Below, one piece after another: positions 1 to 5,983 of a stretch of 8,943 bases of DNA; positions within the stretch are counted from its first letter, which is position 1; each line of letters opens with the position of its first letter. Below the pieces are notes generated by a model. The model worked only from the letters and a program-made list of their open reading frames with translations. It made no database searches and was not told where the DNA came from. The stretch covers positions 5,115-14,057 of the forward strand of contig PLKU01000263.1 of assembly GCA_003140705.1 (NCBI GenBank), read 5' to 3'. Source of the stretch: Acidobacteriaceae bacterium. Lineage in GTDB: Bacteria; Acidobacteriota; Terriglobia; Terriglobales; Acidobacteriaceae. Made by a program: the position numbers and the translations under genes.

Positions 1-759
1 TTCTCAAGCGCTCCCATCGTTCCCGGTATTCGCGGCCGGCAGCTTCCTGAGGGAATGCTGGTCTGCAACTTCTCTGGCGGCAAGGCCGGTGACCCCGGGT
101 TGATGGAGTACAACGAAGTCGTCACCTTCTTCCACGAGTTTGGCCACTTGATGCATCACATTCTCGGCGGCCAGGGGGAGTGGTCCGGGGAAGGCGGCTT
201 CAATGTGGAGGGAGACTTTATCGAGTCGCCCTCTCAGATGCTGGAGGAGATGTTCCACGACACGGCAATTCTGCAATCGTTTGGCAAGCATTACCAGACC
301 GGCGAGACCATTCCGGCAAGCCTGATTGCCAAGATGAACGCCGCCAGCGCCTATGGACGCGGGCGCTGGCTCCAGGGTCAGTTGTGGGCTTCCACATATT
401 CTCTTCAAGTGCATAATCAGGCGCCCGCAAGCCTAGATTTCGATGCCTTGCTGAAAGCCGACGATGCTCGCTTCAGTCCCTTCACGCCCGTTGAGGGCGA
501 CCGCTTCTATGCCTCATTCACCCACCTTGTTGGCTATACATCGAACTACTACACCTACGTGCTCGACAAGGTGATTGCAATTGATTTCTTTGCGCAATTC
601 GACAAGCACAACCTGCTCGATGGACCCACGGCTATGCGCTACCGGCGCGCCGTCCTGGAGCCTGGAGCCGCAAAGCCGGCCGCCGACGTTGTGAAGGACT
701 TCCTGGGACGCCCGCAGAGTATGGAGGCGCTAAAGAACTGGATGAATGAGGAGTTTTAG
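1..759 (+). CDS. M3-family oligopeptidase (thimet oligopeptidase/Dcp-like), C-terminal part
   Basis: The reading frame is open from base 1, so this is the last 252 residues of a longer protein; M3 enzymes usually have about 650-700 residues, so more than half lies upstream. The visible part holds the catalytic core. The zinc motif HEFGH is encoded at 133-147 within FFHEFGHLMHH, and the third zinc ligand is the Glu of FIESPSQMLEEM (codon 223-225). Near the C-terminus, HLVGYTSNYYTY (His codon 523-525) matches the His/Tyr substrate-binding and transition-state segment of thimet oligopeptidase, and LEPGAAK matches the family's terminal motif. In known relatives this enzyme is soluble and cleaves short peptides left by protein or signal-peptide turnover. 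All catalytic residues that can be seen are intact, so it should be active. I cannot separate oligopeptidase A, dipeptidyl carboxypeptidase and thimet oligopeptidase subgroups, or see a signal peptide, without the N-terminus. It ends with TAG, 80 bases before the next gene. Confidence 0.93.
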   Translation, partial: FSSAPIVPGIRGRQLPEGMLVCNFSGGKAGDPGLMEYNEVVTFFHEFGHLMHHILGGQGEWSGEGGFNVEGDFIESPSQMLEEMFHDTAILQSFGKHYQTGETIPASLIAKMNAASAYGRGRWLQGQLWASTYSLQVHNQAPASLDFDALLKADDARFSPFTPVEGDRFYASFTHLVGYTSNYYTYVLDKVIAIDFFAQFDKHNLLDGPTAMRYRRAVLEPGAAKPAADVVKDFLGRPQSMEALKNWMNEEF

Positions 760-802
760 GGGGCCGCCACGGCAGCCAAATAACGACCGGCTTTTCCGCC
801 CA

Positions 803-830
803 TTGCAAATGGAGGCGAGGGCATTACAAT
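803..830 (+). promoter_or_regulatory. candidate promoter for the ROK kinase gene
   Basis: A -35-like TTGCAA (803-808) and a -10-like TACAAT (825-830) are separated by 16 bases. A start of transcription 6-8 bases downstream would fall at about 836-838, only a few bases before the ATG at 840. If real, the mRNA would be nearly leaderless. The only purine-rich SD-like tract, GGAGGCGAGG (811-820), lies too far from the ATG (about 19 bases) to be an ordinary ribosome binding site and would be inside the promoter spacer. This rests on sequence match alone. Confidence 0.35.
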
Positions 831-839
831 TCATTCCTG

Positions 840-1598
840 ATGACTCCCAAGCCTCTTACTCACGCCTCTTCTGCCTCCGGCGCCCCGACAAGCGCTTCTT
901 CGCCCATCACCATTTCCATCGACATTGGCGGCTCCGGGCTCAAAGCCATGCTGCTCGATCCCAAAGGCACGCCCGTAAGCGAACGCCAGCGGGTTGTGAC
1001 GCCGGAAGTTCCCACGCCCATTGCTGTGCTCGCAGGACTGGATGAGCTGCGCAAGTTGCTGACCAAATTCGACCGGGTCTCTGTCGGATTCCCCGGTGTT
1101 ATCAAGCGCGGAACCACGTGGACAGCGGCAAACCTCAATCCGGATTGGGTTGGGTTCCCCTTGGCTGCGGAGCTTGAGAAGCGCTGGAAGAAGCCTGTAC
1201 GCGTGGCCAATGATGCCGCCGTGCAGGGTTACGGGGCCATAAAGGGGGCTGGTGTGGAGTTGGCGCTCACCCTCGGCACCGGGCTGGGTTCTTCCCTCTT
1301 CACCGATGGGCGGCTTTGCCCTGGCCTGGAATTGGGACACCACCCCTGGCGCAAGAAGGGCATGTGCTACGAGGACTACCTGGGTCGCCGTGGACTCGAC
1401 AAGTTTGGCAAAAAGCTCTGGAACAAGTTTCTCCAGGCCGCGATCGCGCAGACATCAGCCACGTTCAACTGGGACTTCCTTTACATCGGTGGCGGAAATA
1501 CAAAGAAGATTGACTTCGTGTTGCCCAAGAACGTCTCCATTGTCTCCAATGAGAGCGGCCTCCTCGGCGGCGTCTATCTTTGGAAAGACCAGGGTTGA
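840..1598 (+). CDS. ppgK: ROK-family kinase, polyphosphate glucokinase type
   Basis: This 252-residue protein should phosphorylate glucose to glucose 6-phosphate in the cytoplasm, using inorganic polyphosphate and probably also ATP. Visible motifs are the phosphate-binding DIGGSGLK (residues 28-35), the catalytic-base region VANDAAVQGYGA (Asp125), the second phosphate loop LTLGTGLGSS (143-152), ELGHHP (164-169), and a C-terminal IGGGN followed by NESGLLGG (216-244). The segment YEDYLGRRGLDKFGKK (177-192) is typical of the polyphosphate glucokinase subgroup, as is the absence of the CxCGxxGC zinc cluster found in ROK repressors and ATP-dependent ROK hexokinases. There is no DNA-binding domain. 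The length is normal for the subgroup. The start at 840 is the only ATG before the first motif; the first 22 residues are rich in Ser, Ala and Pro and probably disordered. The DUF1801 gene follows 67 bases later on the same strand and may be co-transcribed. The choice of phosphate donor is inferred from family resemblance only. Confidence 0.88.
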   Translation: MTPKPLTHASSASGAPTSASSPITISIDIGGSGLKAMLLDPKGTPVSERQRVVTPEVPTPIAVLAGLDELRKLLTKFDRVSVGFPGVIKRGTTWTAANLNPDWVGFPLAAELEKRWKKPVRVANDAAVQGYGAIKGAGVELALTLGTGLGSSLFTDGRLCPGLELGHHPWRKKGMCYEDYLGRRGLDKFGKKLWNKFLQAAIAQTSATFNWDFLYIGGGNTKKIDFVLPKNVSIVSNESGLLGGVYLWKDQG

Positions 1599-1652
1599 GC
1601 CGGTAAAAGCAGAACTCGCACGGGGTCGCGGAGTTGCCTTCGATTCCACAAA

Positions 1653-1657
1653 AGGAG
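1653..1657 (+). promoter_or_regulatory. ribosome binding site of the DUF1801 gene
   Basis: AGGAG sits 8 bases before the ATG at 1666, within AAAAGGAGTTG. It fixes the start of the DUF1801 gene, because the reading frame itself stays open far upstream into the kinase gene. Confidence 0.8.
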
Positions 1658-1665
1658 TTGACTGC

Positions 1666-2076
1666 ATGACTGAGAACAAAACCAAGCCAACTGAAGTGAG
1701 CGTTGCTCGGTTCATCGACGCCATTGAGGATGAAGCCAGATGCGTCGATGTCAAAGCACTGGTCAGGTTGATGAAAAAGGCCACCGGCGCAAAGCCGAAG
1801 ATGTGGGGATCCTCCATCATTGGCTTTGATAGCTGTCACTACAAGTACGAGAGCGGCCGCGAGGGCGATGCGCCGCTGGTGGGCTTTTCTCCGCGCAAAC
1901 CCGCGACCGTCTTATATAGCCTGCTCGGGAGTGGCGACTCCGATGCGCTGCTTGCCATGCTCGGCAAGCACACGACGGGAAAAGGATGCCTTTACAGCAA
2001 AAGGCTTGCGGATGTGGATCTGGAAGTGTTGCAAGAGTTAGTGGTCAAAGCAGTTGCGGCCAAAAGGGCGCGTTAA
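1666..2076 (+). CDS. DUF1801 (YdhG-like) domain protein
   Basis: This is a 136-residue soluble protein that consists of little more than one DUF1801 domain. Family hallmarks are the helical opening VSVARFIDAIEDEARCVD (about residues 12-29), MKKATGAKPKMWGSSIIGF (about 38-56), the central HYKYESGREGD (about 60-70), PLVGFSPRKPATVLY (about 72-86) and the closing GKGCLYSKRLADVDLEVLQ. The biochemical role of this widespread family is unknown; the fold is related to the YdhG/frataxin-like alpha-beta sandwich, and no catalytic residues are agreed. The start is chosen for its strong SD (AGGAG, 8 bases upstream); residues encoded upstream in the same frame overlap the kinase gene in another frame and are not real. 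It has no signal peptide or membrane segment. A shared transcript with the upstream kinase is possible. A large inverted repeat begins 5 bases after its TAA stop and could end or protect the transcript. Confidence 0.88.
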   Translation: MTENKTKPTEVSVARFIDAIEDEARCVDVKALVRLMKKATGAKPKMWGSSIIGFDSCHYKYESGREGDAPLVGFSPRKPATVLYSLLGSGDSDALLAMLGKHTTGKGCLYSKRLADVDLEVLQELVVKAVAAKRAR

Positions 2077-2081
2077 AGAAA

Positions 2082-2180
2082 TTTCGGAATTAGTGTAGAC
2101 CGAAAGCACACACTCAAGTGGCTATCCCTCAAGAAAAGCCACCTTTCACGGCTCTCAAAAAGTCTACGTGTATTCCGAAA
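2082..2180. repeat. nested imperfect inverted repeat (about 99 bases)
   Basis: The left arm TTTCGGAATTAGTGTAGAC (2082-2100) pairs with the right arm GTCTACGTGTATTCCGAAA (2162-2180): 9 perfect pairs, a four-base mismatch zone that in RNA holds two G-U wobbles, then 6 perfect pairs. Inside, CG plus AAAG (2101-2106) can pair with CTTT and CG (2143-2150, two-base bulge), and GTGGCT (2118-2123) with AGCCAC (2137-2142) around a 13-base loop. It begins 5 bases after the DUF1801 stop codon. It has no trailing T run, so it is not a classical intrinsic terminator. It could be an RNA structure protecting the 3' end, a structured small RNA, or a small MITE-like element; I see no clear target-site duplication. 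Confidence 0.6.
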
Positions 2181-2316
2181 CTGCTCTAGACCGGTTGAAA
2201 TGCCACAGTCCCCCTTTTTTGCAAATTAGTTCCATCACGATGGCCGGCTTGCCGGTACTCAAGAGGACCGAGTTGGGGTGCGATTCGAAAGGCGAGGCTT
2301 TTGGTGGAGCTCCAGG

Positions 2317-2342
2317 GAGCGAGATATATCAGGTCGTCGCTC
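2317..2342. repeat. REP-like small inverted repeat
   Basis: GAGCGA (2317-2322) and TCGCTC (2337-2342) are perfect inverted copies around a 14-base loop, and the following sequence reads AACGGGCTAAAATCTGGTG. The layout resembles intergenic repeats around degraded GGAGCGA/TCGCTCC arms that I associate with acidobacterial genomes. That resemblance is from memory, and only one copy is visible in this window. Confidence 0.3.
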
Positions 2343-2477
2343 AACGGGCTAAAATCTGGTGCGCGTGCACTTGCGTGGTTATTGCATCGTCTCTCTGGGT
2401 GGAGTGGCGAGGTGTGGCTTGATTGCAGGACGGTTATGCATTTTCCAATATGGGCGCTTAACGTTCGCTTGCGCACA

Positions 2478-4271
2478 ATGAAGATTGGGTTGCTTCTTGT
2501 GGCGCCAATGCTTTCGTTCGCACCTTCCCTGTCGGCACAGGTGACGCCGGCAATCGTAGGTGACTACACGGCTACGACCGATTCCATGCTCGTTGTCATT
2601 TTGCACTTGAGGCTGAATGCCGGGGGCGCCTTGACGGGCAGCGCAGACGTTCCGAGTCAATCTGAGGCGGGTGACTCGCTTGAAGACATTCGTCTTGACG
2701 GACTGTCGTTTAGCTTTGCCATCACCCGCCACTACGATGGCGAATGGAAGGGAACCGTTTCAAGCGACGGGAATTCTCTGAATGGGGAATTTATTCAGTG
2801 GGCAGGTTCGATGTCCATGAATTTTGTTCGTACCTTTGCTCCCGCAACCAAACCGTCTCCCATCGATGGCATATGGCTGGGAGAGTTAGCCACCGGCAAT
2901 GCGCCTGTGCATATTCAGGTTGTCGTGAAGAGCGACACAGCGGGACGCGAGTTCTGCACCGTGGATAGTCCCGATCAACAGGTCATGGGCATGGAGTGTG
3001 CGAATGTCGTCTTCTTCGGGACGAGTTGTTCATTCGATATTCCAGCCTTTTCCGCGCATTGGAGCGGTACGCTCTCGGCGGACGGTAACTCTCTGAACGG
3101 CACGCTGAGCAAGGGCGGCACTGCTGCATTGAATTTTTCCAGACAGTCTTCGGAACTACCGTCCAAGCTTGTGGCGCCGTCCAGATTCGACGCAGCCATG
3201 GCCCCGCTCGCGGCCAACGATCTGCAAGCGGTGATGGACCGCGATTTGGCAGATGTCATCAGGAACGGAGAATTAGCGCCCTTAACGGGTGCCGGGGTTT
3301 CCATTGGAGTCTACGAGCATGGAGTCAGGCGCGTCTTCAGTTACGGCGCCGCCAAGCCGGATAAGATTTTCGAAATCGGCGCAGTGACCAAGACATTCAC
3401 CGCCCTCATGCTCTCGCAGATGGTTGCGCAAGGTAAGGCGAAACTCGATGAGCCGGTCCGCGAGCTTTTGCCGCGCGGAACTGTCGCCAAACCCGATGGT
3501 CCCGAGATTACGCTTCTGGACCTGGCAACGCGACGCTCTGGACTGCGCTGGTTCCCCTCGAATCTCTACTCCCGCGATTTGAACAATCCGTATGCCGATT
3601 ACAGCGCGGCCAAGCTTTACGCGTTTGTGGGCAGGCATGGAGTCGCAAAGCGATCCGACGCTCCAATCCGCAACAGCGAACTCGCATTCGGGCTGCTTGG
3701 GCAAGCATTGGCAGACCGTTCCGGCGAGTCCTACCCTGCACTGCTCAACGATGAGATCGCGGGTCCGTTGGGACTGAAGGATACGACCATTTCCCTTTCC
3801 CTCGAACAACAACTGCGATTTGTCCCCGGACACGACGCGGATCATCGCCCGGCCCATGCCTGGGATTTCGATTCCTTTGCTGGGGTTGGAGCCATCCGCT
3901 CCACTGCCGGCGATATGCTCACCTATCTCGAAGCAAATCTGCATCCTGAAAGTATCAGACCTGTTGCAGGCTTTCCGGCCGCAGCCACGCTATCCTCTGC
4001 GCTAATCAAGTCTCATGAACTTGAAGCTGACATCTCGTCCGGAACGCGCATCGCACTTGCCTGGCTCTTTGAAACGGAAACCGGAAACTACTGGTACAAC
4101 GGCGCGACCGGCGGGTACAGCGCCTGTACATTCTTCAATCCCAAGGGTGATTATGCCGCGGTTGTATTGTTGAACACAGCTCCCGGAGAGAACGGCATTT
4201 TTGTAGACCGGTTGTGCCATCACATCAGCCAGCGTTTCGCCGGTAAACCTGCAATCTCTCTTGCCAATTAA
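2478..4271 (+). CDS. exported beta-lactamase/PBP-fold protein with two N-terminal beta modules; catalytic motifs lost
   Basis: This is a 597-residue protein with a signal peptide (Lys2, hydrophobic stretch to about residue 17, likely cleavage after SLSA20). Two related beta-rich modules follow (about 26-118 and 129-222); each ends in a W-x-G-T-(VL)-S-x-DGNSLNG block (90-103 and 195-208) and a closing NF-x-R. The rest (about 250-590) has the fold signature of serine beta-lactamase/class C PBP proteins (COG1680-like). The expected SxxK is A302-V-T-K305 inside FEIGAVTKTFTA, so the nucleophilic Ser is Ala. The expected YxN is N399-S-E401 before LAFGLLG, and the expected HxG is Y540-N-G542 in YNGATGG. 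It therefore probably lacks hydrolase activity and may bind peptidoglycan or another ligand. The ATG at 2478 is preferred because it gives a compact signal peptide, but it lacks an SD; an in-frame ATG at 2436 has AGGA 5 bases upstream and would add 14 residues. Its only close neighbour, gadB, is convergent. Confidence 0.85.
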   Translation: MKIGLLLVAPMLSFAPSLSAQVTPAIVGDYTATTDSMLVVILHLRLNAGGALTGSADVPSQSEAGDSLEDIRLDGLSFSFAITRHYDGEWKGTVSSDGNSLNGEFIQWAGSMSMNFVRTFAPATKPSPIDGIWLGELATGNAPVHIQVVVKSDTAGREFCTVDSPDQQVMGMECANVVFFGTSCSFDIPAFSAHWSGTLSADGNSLNGTLSKGGTAALNFSRQSSELPSKLVAPSRFDAAMAPLAANDLQAVMDRDLADVIRNGELAPLTGAGVSIGVYEHGVRRVFSYGAAKPDKIFEIGAVTKTFTALMLSQMVAQGKAKLDEPVRELLPRGTVAKPDGPEITLLDLATRRSGLRWFPSNLYSRDLNNPYADYSAAKLYAFVGRHGVAKRSDAPIRNSELAFGLLGQALADRSGESYPALLNDEIAGPLGLKDTTISLSLEQQLRFVPGHDADHRPAHAWDFDSFAGVGAIRSTAGDMLTYLEANLHPESIRPVAGFPAAATLSSALIKSHELEADISSGTRIALAWLFETETGNYWYNGATGGYSACTFFNPKGDYAAVVLLNTAPGENGIFVDRLCHHISQRFAGKPAISLAN

Positions 4272-4455
4272 CCGACTACAGTCGAACACCGATTTCAAAT
4301 TTGGCGGGGGAAGAGTCTGTAGGCAAGGCATAGGCCACGATGGCTGTCCAATCCAGAAGCACAAGGATTGCGCCACCGGACCATGCCAATTGCTGAGATG
4401 TTCGCGGTGAACCCTTGTTTGGCCGTTAAGGCGTTTGACCAATTCCGAAAATGCC

Positions 4456-5856
4456 CTAGTGGTGATACCCTGCGCCATCCAGTGTCGGGTTGAAACCCGG
4501 TTGAGTGGCAAACCAATCCAGGTGGCGGCGGATGTCTTTCATCAACATGCCGGCCAGGTCGTGCGTGAACCCGTTCCGCACCACGATGCGCTGTAGAATC
4601 AGGTCTTCCCGATTGGCAGGCATCTTGTACGATGGCACCTGCCAGCCGCGATCCCTGAGCCGGTCTGACAAGTCGTAAAGCGACCAGTTCGGCGATGGGT
4701 CCCTGAGAGTCCAGGCGATGACGGGGAGATCATGGCCGGTTGAAAGCATCGTAAACGGACCGAGGTCGGCGATCTGGGCCGCGAGTTCGATCGCCACCTC
4801 CTGGCAAGCCTTGTGGATTGCGTGATAACCCGACCTGCCAAGCCTTATCAGGTTGTAGTACTGCGCCACAATCTGGCTGGCCGGCCGTGAAAAGTTGATT
4901 GCCAGGGTGGGCATGGCTCCGCCGAGGTAATCGACGTTGAAGATCAAGTCGGGGTCAAGGTCTGACAGTGTGCGCCACACAATCCAGCCAACGCCGGGGT
5001 AGACCAGGCCGTACTTGTGGCCAGAGGTGTTGATGGATTTCACACGGGGCAACCGAAAGTCCCAGAGCAGATCTGGCTGCAGAAAGGGCGCAACAAAGCC
5101 GCCGCTGGCTCCATCTACGTGAATCGGAATGTCGAGTCCGGTCTTCTCCTGCAGGCGATCAAGTGCGGCACTCAGCTCGACCACATTTTCATAGTGACCT
5201 GTAAAAGTGCTGCCCAGCACCGAAACGACGCCAATGGTGTTCTCGTCACAAGCGGCGGCAGCGCGCTCAGGGTCGGTGGTCACCTCATCTCCCTGGAGGG
5301 GCACCTCCCTGGCTTCCACGTCCCAATAGCGGGCAAATTTATGCCAGCAGACTTGGGTGTTGGTGCCCGTCACCAGGTTTGGCTTGTCAGTAGCGTTGCC
5401 CAGCTTGCGCATCCTCTTGCGCCAACGCCACTTCAGGGCGAGGCCGCCCAGCATGCATGCTTCGCTCGATCCAATGGTCGACGTCCCGATTGTGCGCTCA
5501 GGCTCCGGTGCATGCCACAACTCAGCTAGCATGTGCACGCAACGCATCTCCAGTTCTGCTGTCTGCGGGTACTCGTCCTTGTCGATCATGTTTTTGTCGA
5601 ACGTTTCAGACATCAGGCGATGCGCCTCTGGCTCCATCCACGTTCCGCAGAATGTGGCCAGGTTGAAGCGCGAACTGCCGTCGAGAATCAGCTCGTCGTG
5701 TATGAGGTTATACGCGGTGCTTGGGGCCATCCCTTCTTCTGGGATCGAGTGTCGCGGTGTCGGGCCGAGCAGCGATCTGCGGGCATACATGGGGCGAATG
5801 ATGTCCGCCCTTTGCAGTTTCCGCGCAAAACCTTGGGTACCAGTGTCCTTTTCCAT
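4456..5856 (-). CDS. gadB: glutamate decarboxylase (PLP-dependent, GadB type)
   Basis: This 466-residue enzyme converts L-glutamate to GABA and CO2, consuming a proton; in other bacteria this supports acid resistance or GABA metabolism. It is collinear with E. coli GadB, which has the same length. Shared blocks include DELILDG-NLATFC (54-70), the cofactor segment TIGSSEACMLGG (127-138), WRWRKRM (143-149), CWHKFARYWDVE (170-181), the pyridine-binding HVDGASGGF (246-254), the PLP lysine K281 in SGHKYGL, FNVDYLGG (306-313) and INFSRPAS (320-327). It ends in His465-His466; in E. coli GadB, His465 caps the active site by bonding to the PLP at neutral pH, so pH gating may be conserved. The ATG has GGAGGA 11 bases upstream. 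No glutamate/GABA antiporter gene (gadC) is in the window. It lies on the same strand as the CoaBC/UDG cluster but 116 bases away, with its own candidate promoter. Confidence 0.96.
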   Translation of the reverse strand: MEKDTGTQGFARKLQRADIIRPMYARRSLLGPTPRHSIPEEGMAPSTAYNLIHDELILDGSSRFNLATFCGTWMEPEAHRLMSETFDKNMIDKDEYPQTAELEMRCVHMLAELWHAPEPERTIGTSTIGSSEACMLGGLALKWRWRKRMRKLGNATDKPNLVTGTNTQVCWHKFARYWDVEAREVPLQGDEVTTDPERAAAACDENTIGVVSVLGSTFTGHYENVVELSAALDRLQEKTGLDIPIHVDGASGGFVAPFLQPDLLWDFRLPRVKSINTSGHKYGLVYPGVGWIVWRTLSDLDPDLIFNVDYLGGAMPTLAINFSRPASQIVAQYYNLIRLGRSGYHAIHKACQEVAIELAAQIADLGPFTMLSTGHDLPVIAWTLRDPSPNWSLYDLSDRLRDRGWQVPSYKMPANREDLILQRIVVRNGFTHDLAGMLMKDIRRHLDWFATQPGFNPTLDGAGYHH

Positions 5857-5867
5857 TTGCGTTGGTA

Positions 5868-5873
5868 TCCTCC
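5868..5873 (-). promoter_or_regulatory. ribosome binding site of gadB
   Basis: On the minus strand GGAGGA lies 11 bases before the ATG that ends at 5856. The spacing is slightly long, but the match is strong and no other start codon nearby has a better site. Confidence 0.65.
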
Positions 5874-5882
5874 GGAGTCCAG

Positions 5883-5888
5883 ATCATA
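5883..5888 (-). promoter_or_regulatory. candidate -10 element for gadB
   Basis: TATGAT on the minus strand lies 26 bases upstream of the gadB ATG and would give a leader of about 20 bases carrying the SD. A -35-like TTGACG is present at 5911-5916, but the spacer is 22 bases, too long for ordinary sigma-70 use. Either an activator or another sigma factor helps, or this is chance. Confidence 0.28.
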
Positions 5889-5963
5889 ATCGCCAAAGTT
5901 GCGAATCGTTCGTCAATTGTGCCCAAATCTTGCGAGATTCCAAAATACCGGCAGCACGGCGAC

Positions 5964-5983
5964 CAAAGGCCTTTATGCCTTTG
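5964..5983. repeat. small hairpin across the UDG stop codon
   Basis: CAAAGGC (5964-5970) and GCCTTTG (5977-5983) are perfect inverted copies around a 6-base loop that contains the TAA stop of the glycosylase gene. No T run follows on the minus strand, so it is at best a weak 3'-end structure, not a confident terminator. Confidence 0.35.

Larger units (their letters stand above)
2077..2477. other. gene-poor stretch between the DUF1801 gene and the beta-lactamase-fold gene
   Basis: I find no convincing gene here. Short open frames on both strands have no recognisable domain, no good ribosome binding site, and low-complexity or basic composition. The left part (2082-2180) forms a nested inverted repeat, listed separately. 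A run of six T (2215-2220) follows CCCCC but has no GC hairpin directly before it. Around 2317-2342 there is a short REP-like inverted repeat. The end (2421-2477) should hold the promoter and leader of the downstream gene, but only weak matches to a sigma-70 consensus are visible (TTGCAG at 2423-2428 and CAATAT at 2446-2451, 17-base spacer). Confidence 0.6.

Noticed and set aside
1252..1665. Upstream extension of the DUF1801 frame into the kinase gene
   Set aside because: The extension overlaps the well-supported kinase frame, is Arg/Ser/Trp-rich, and a strong SD marks ATG 1666.
2210..2222. CCCCCTTTTTTG as an intrinsic terminator
   Set aside because: The T run is not preceded by a GC hairpin; the only stem-forming sequence ends 30 bases earlier.
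2186..2476. 96-codon minus-strand open frame in the gene-poor stretch
   Set aside because: No SD, no domain, and composition typical of noncoding DNA; it also covers the REP-like repeat.
3282..3944. A 220-codon open frame on the minus strand
   Set aside because: It is antisense to the beta-lactamase-fold gene, whose own frame has a signal peptide and domain signatures.
4272..4455. Bidirectional terminator between the convergent beta-lactamase-fold and gadB genes
   Set aside because: One is expected here, but I find only 4-base complementary segments (TTGG/CCAA near 4423-4442) and no hairpin with a T run on either strand.
5926..5939. AATCT-TGCG-AGATT hairpin upstream of gadB as a terminator or operator
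   Set aside because: Only 5 AT-rich base pairs, no T run, and such short palindromes are expected by chance.
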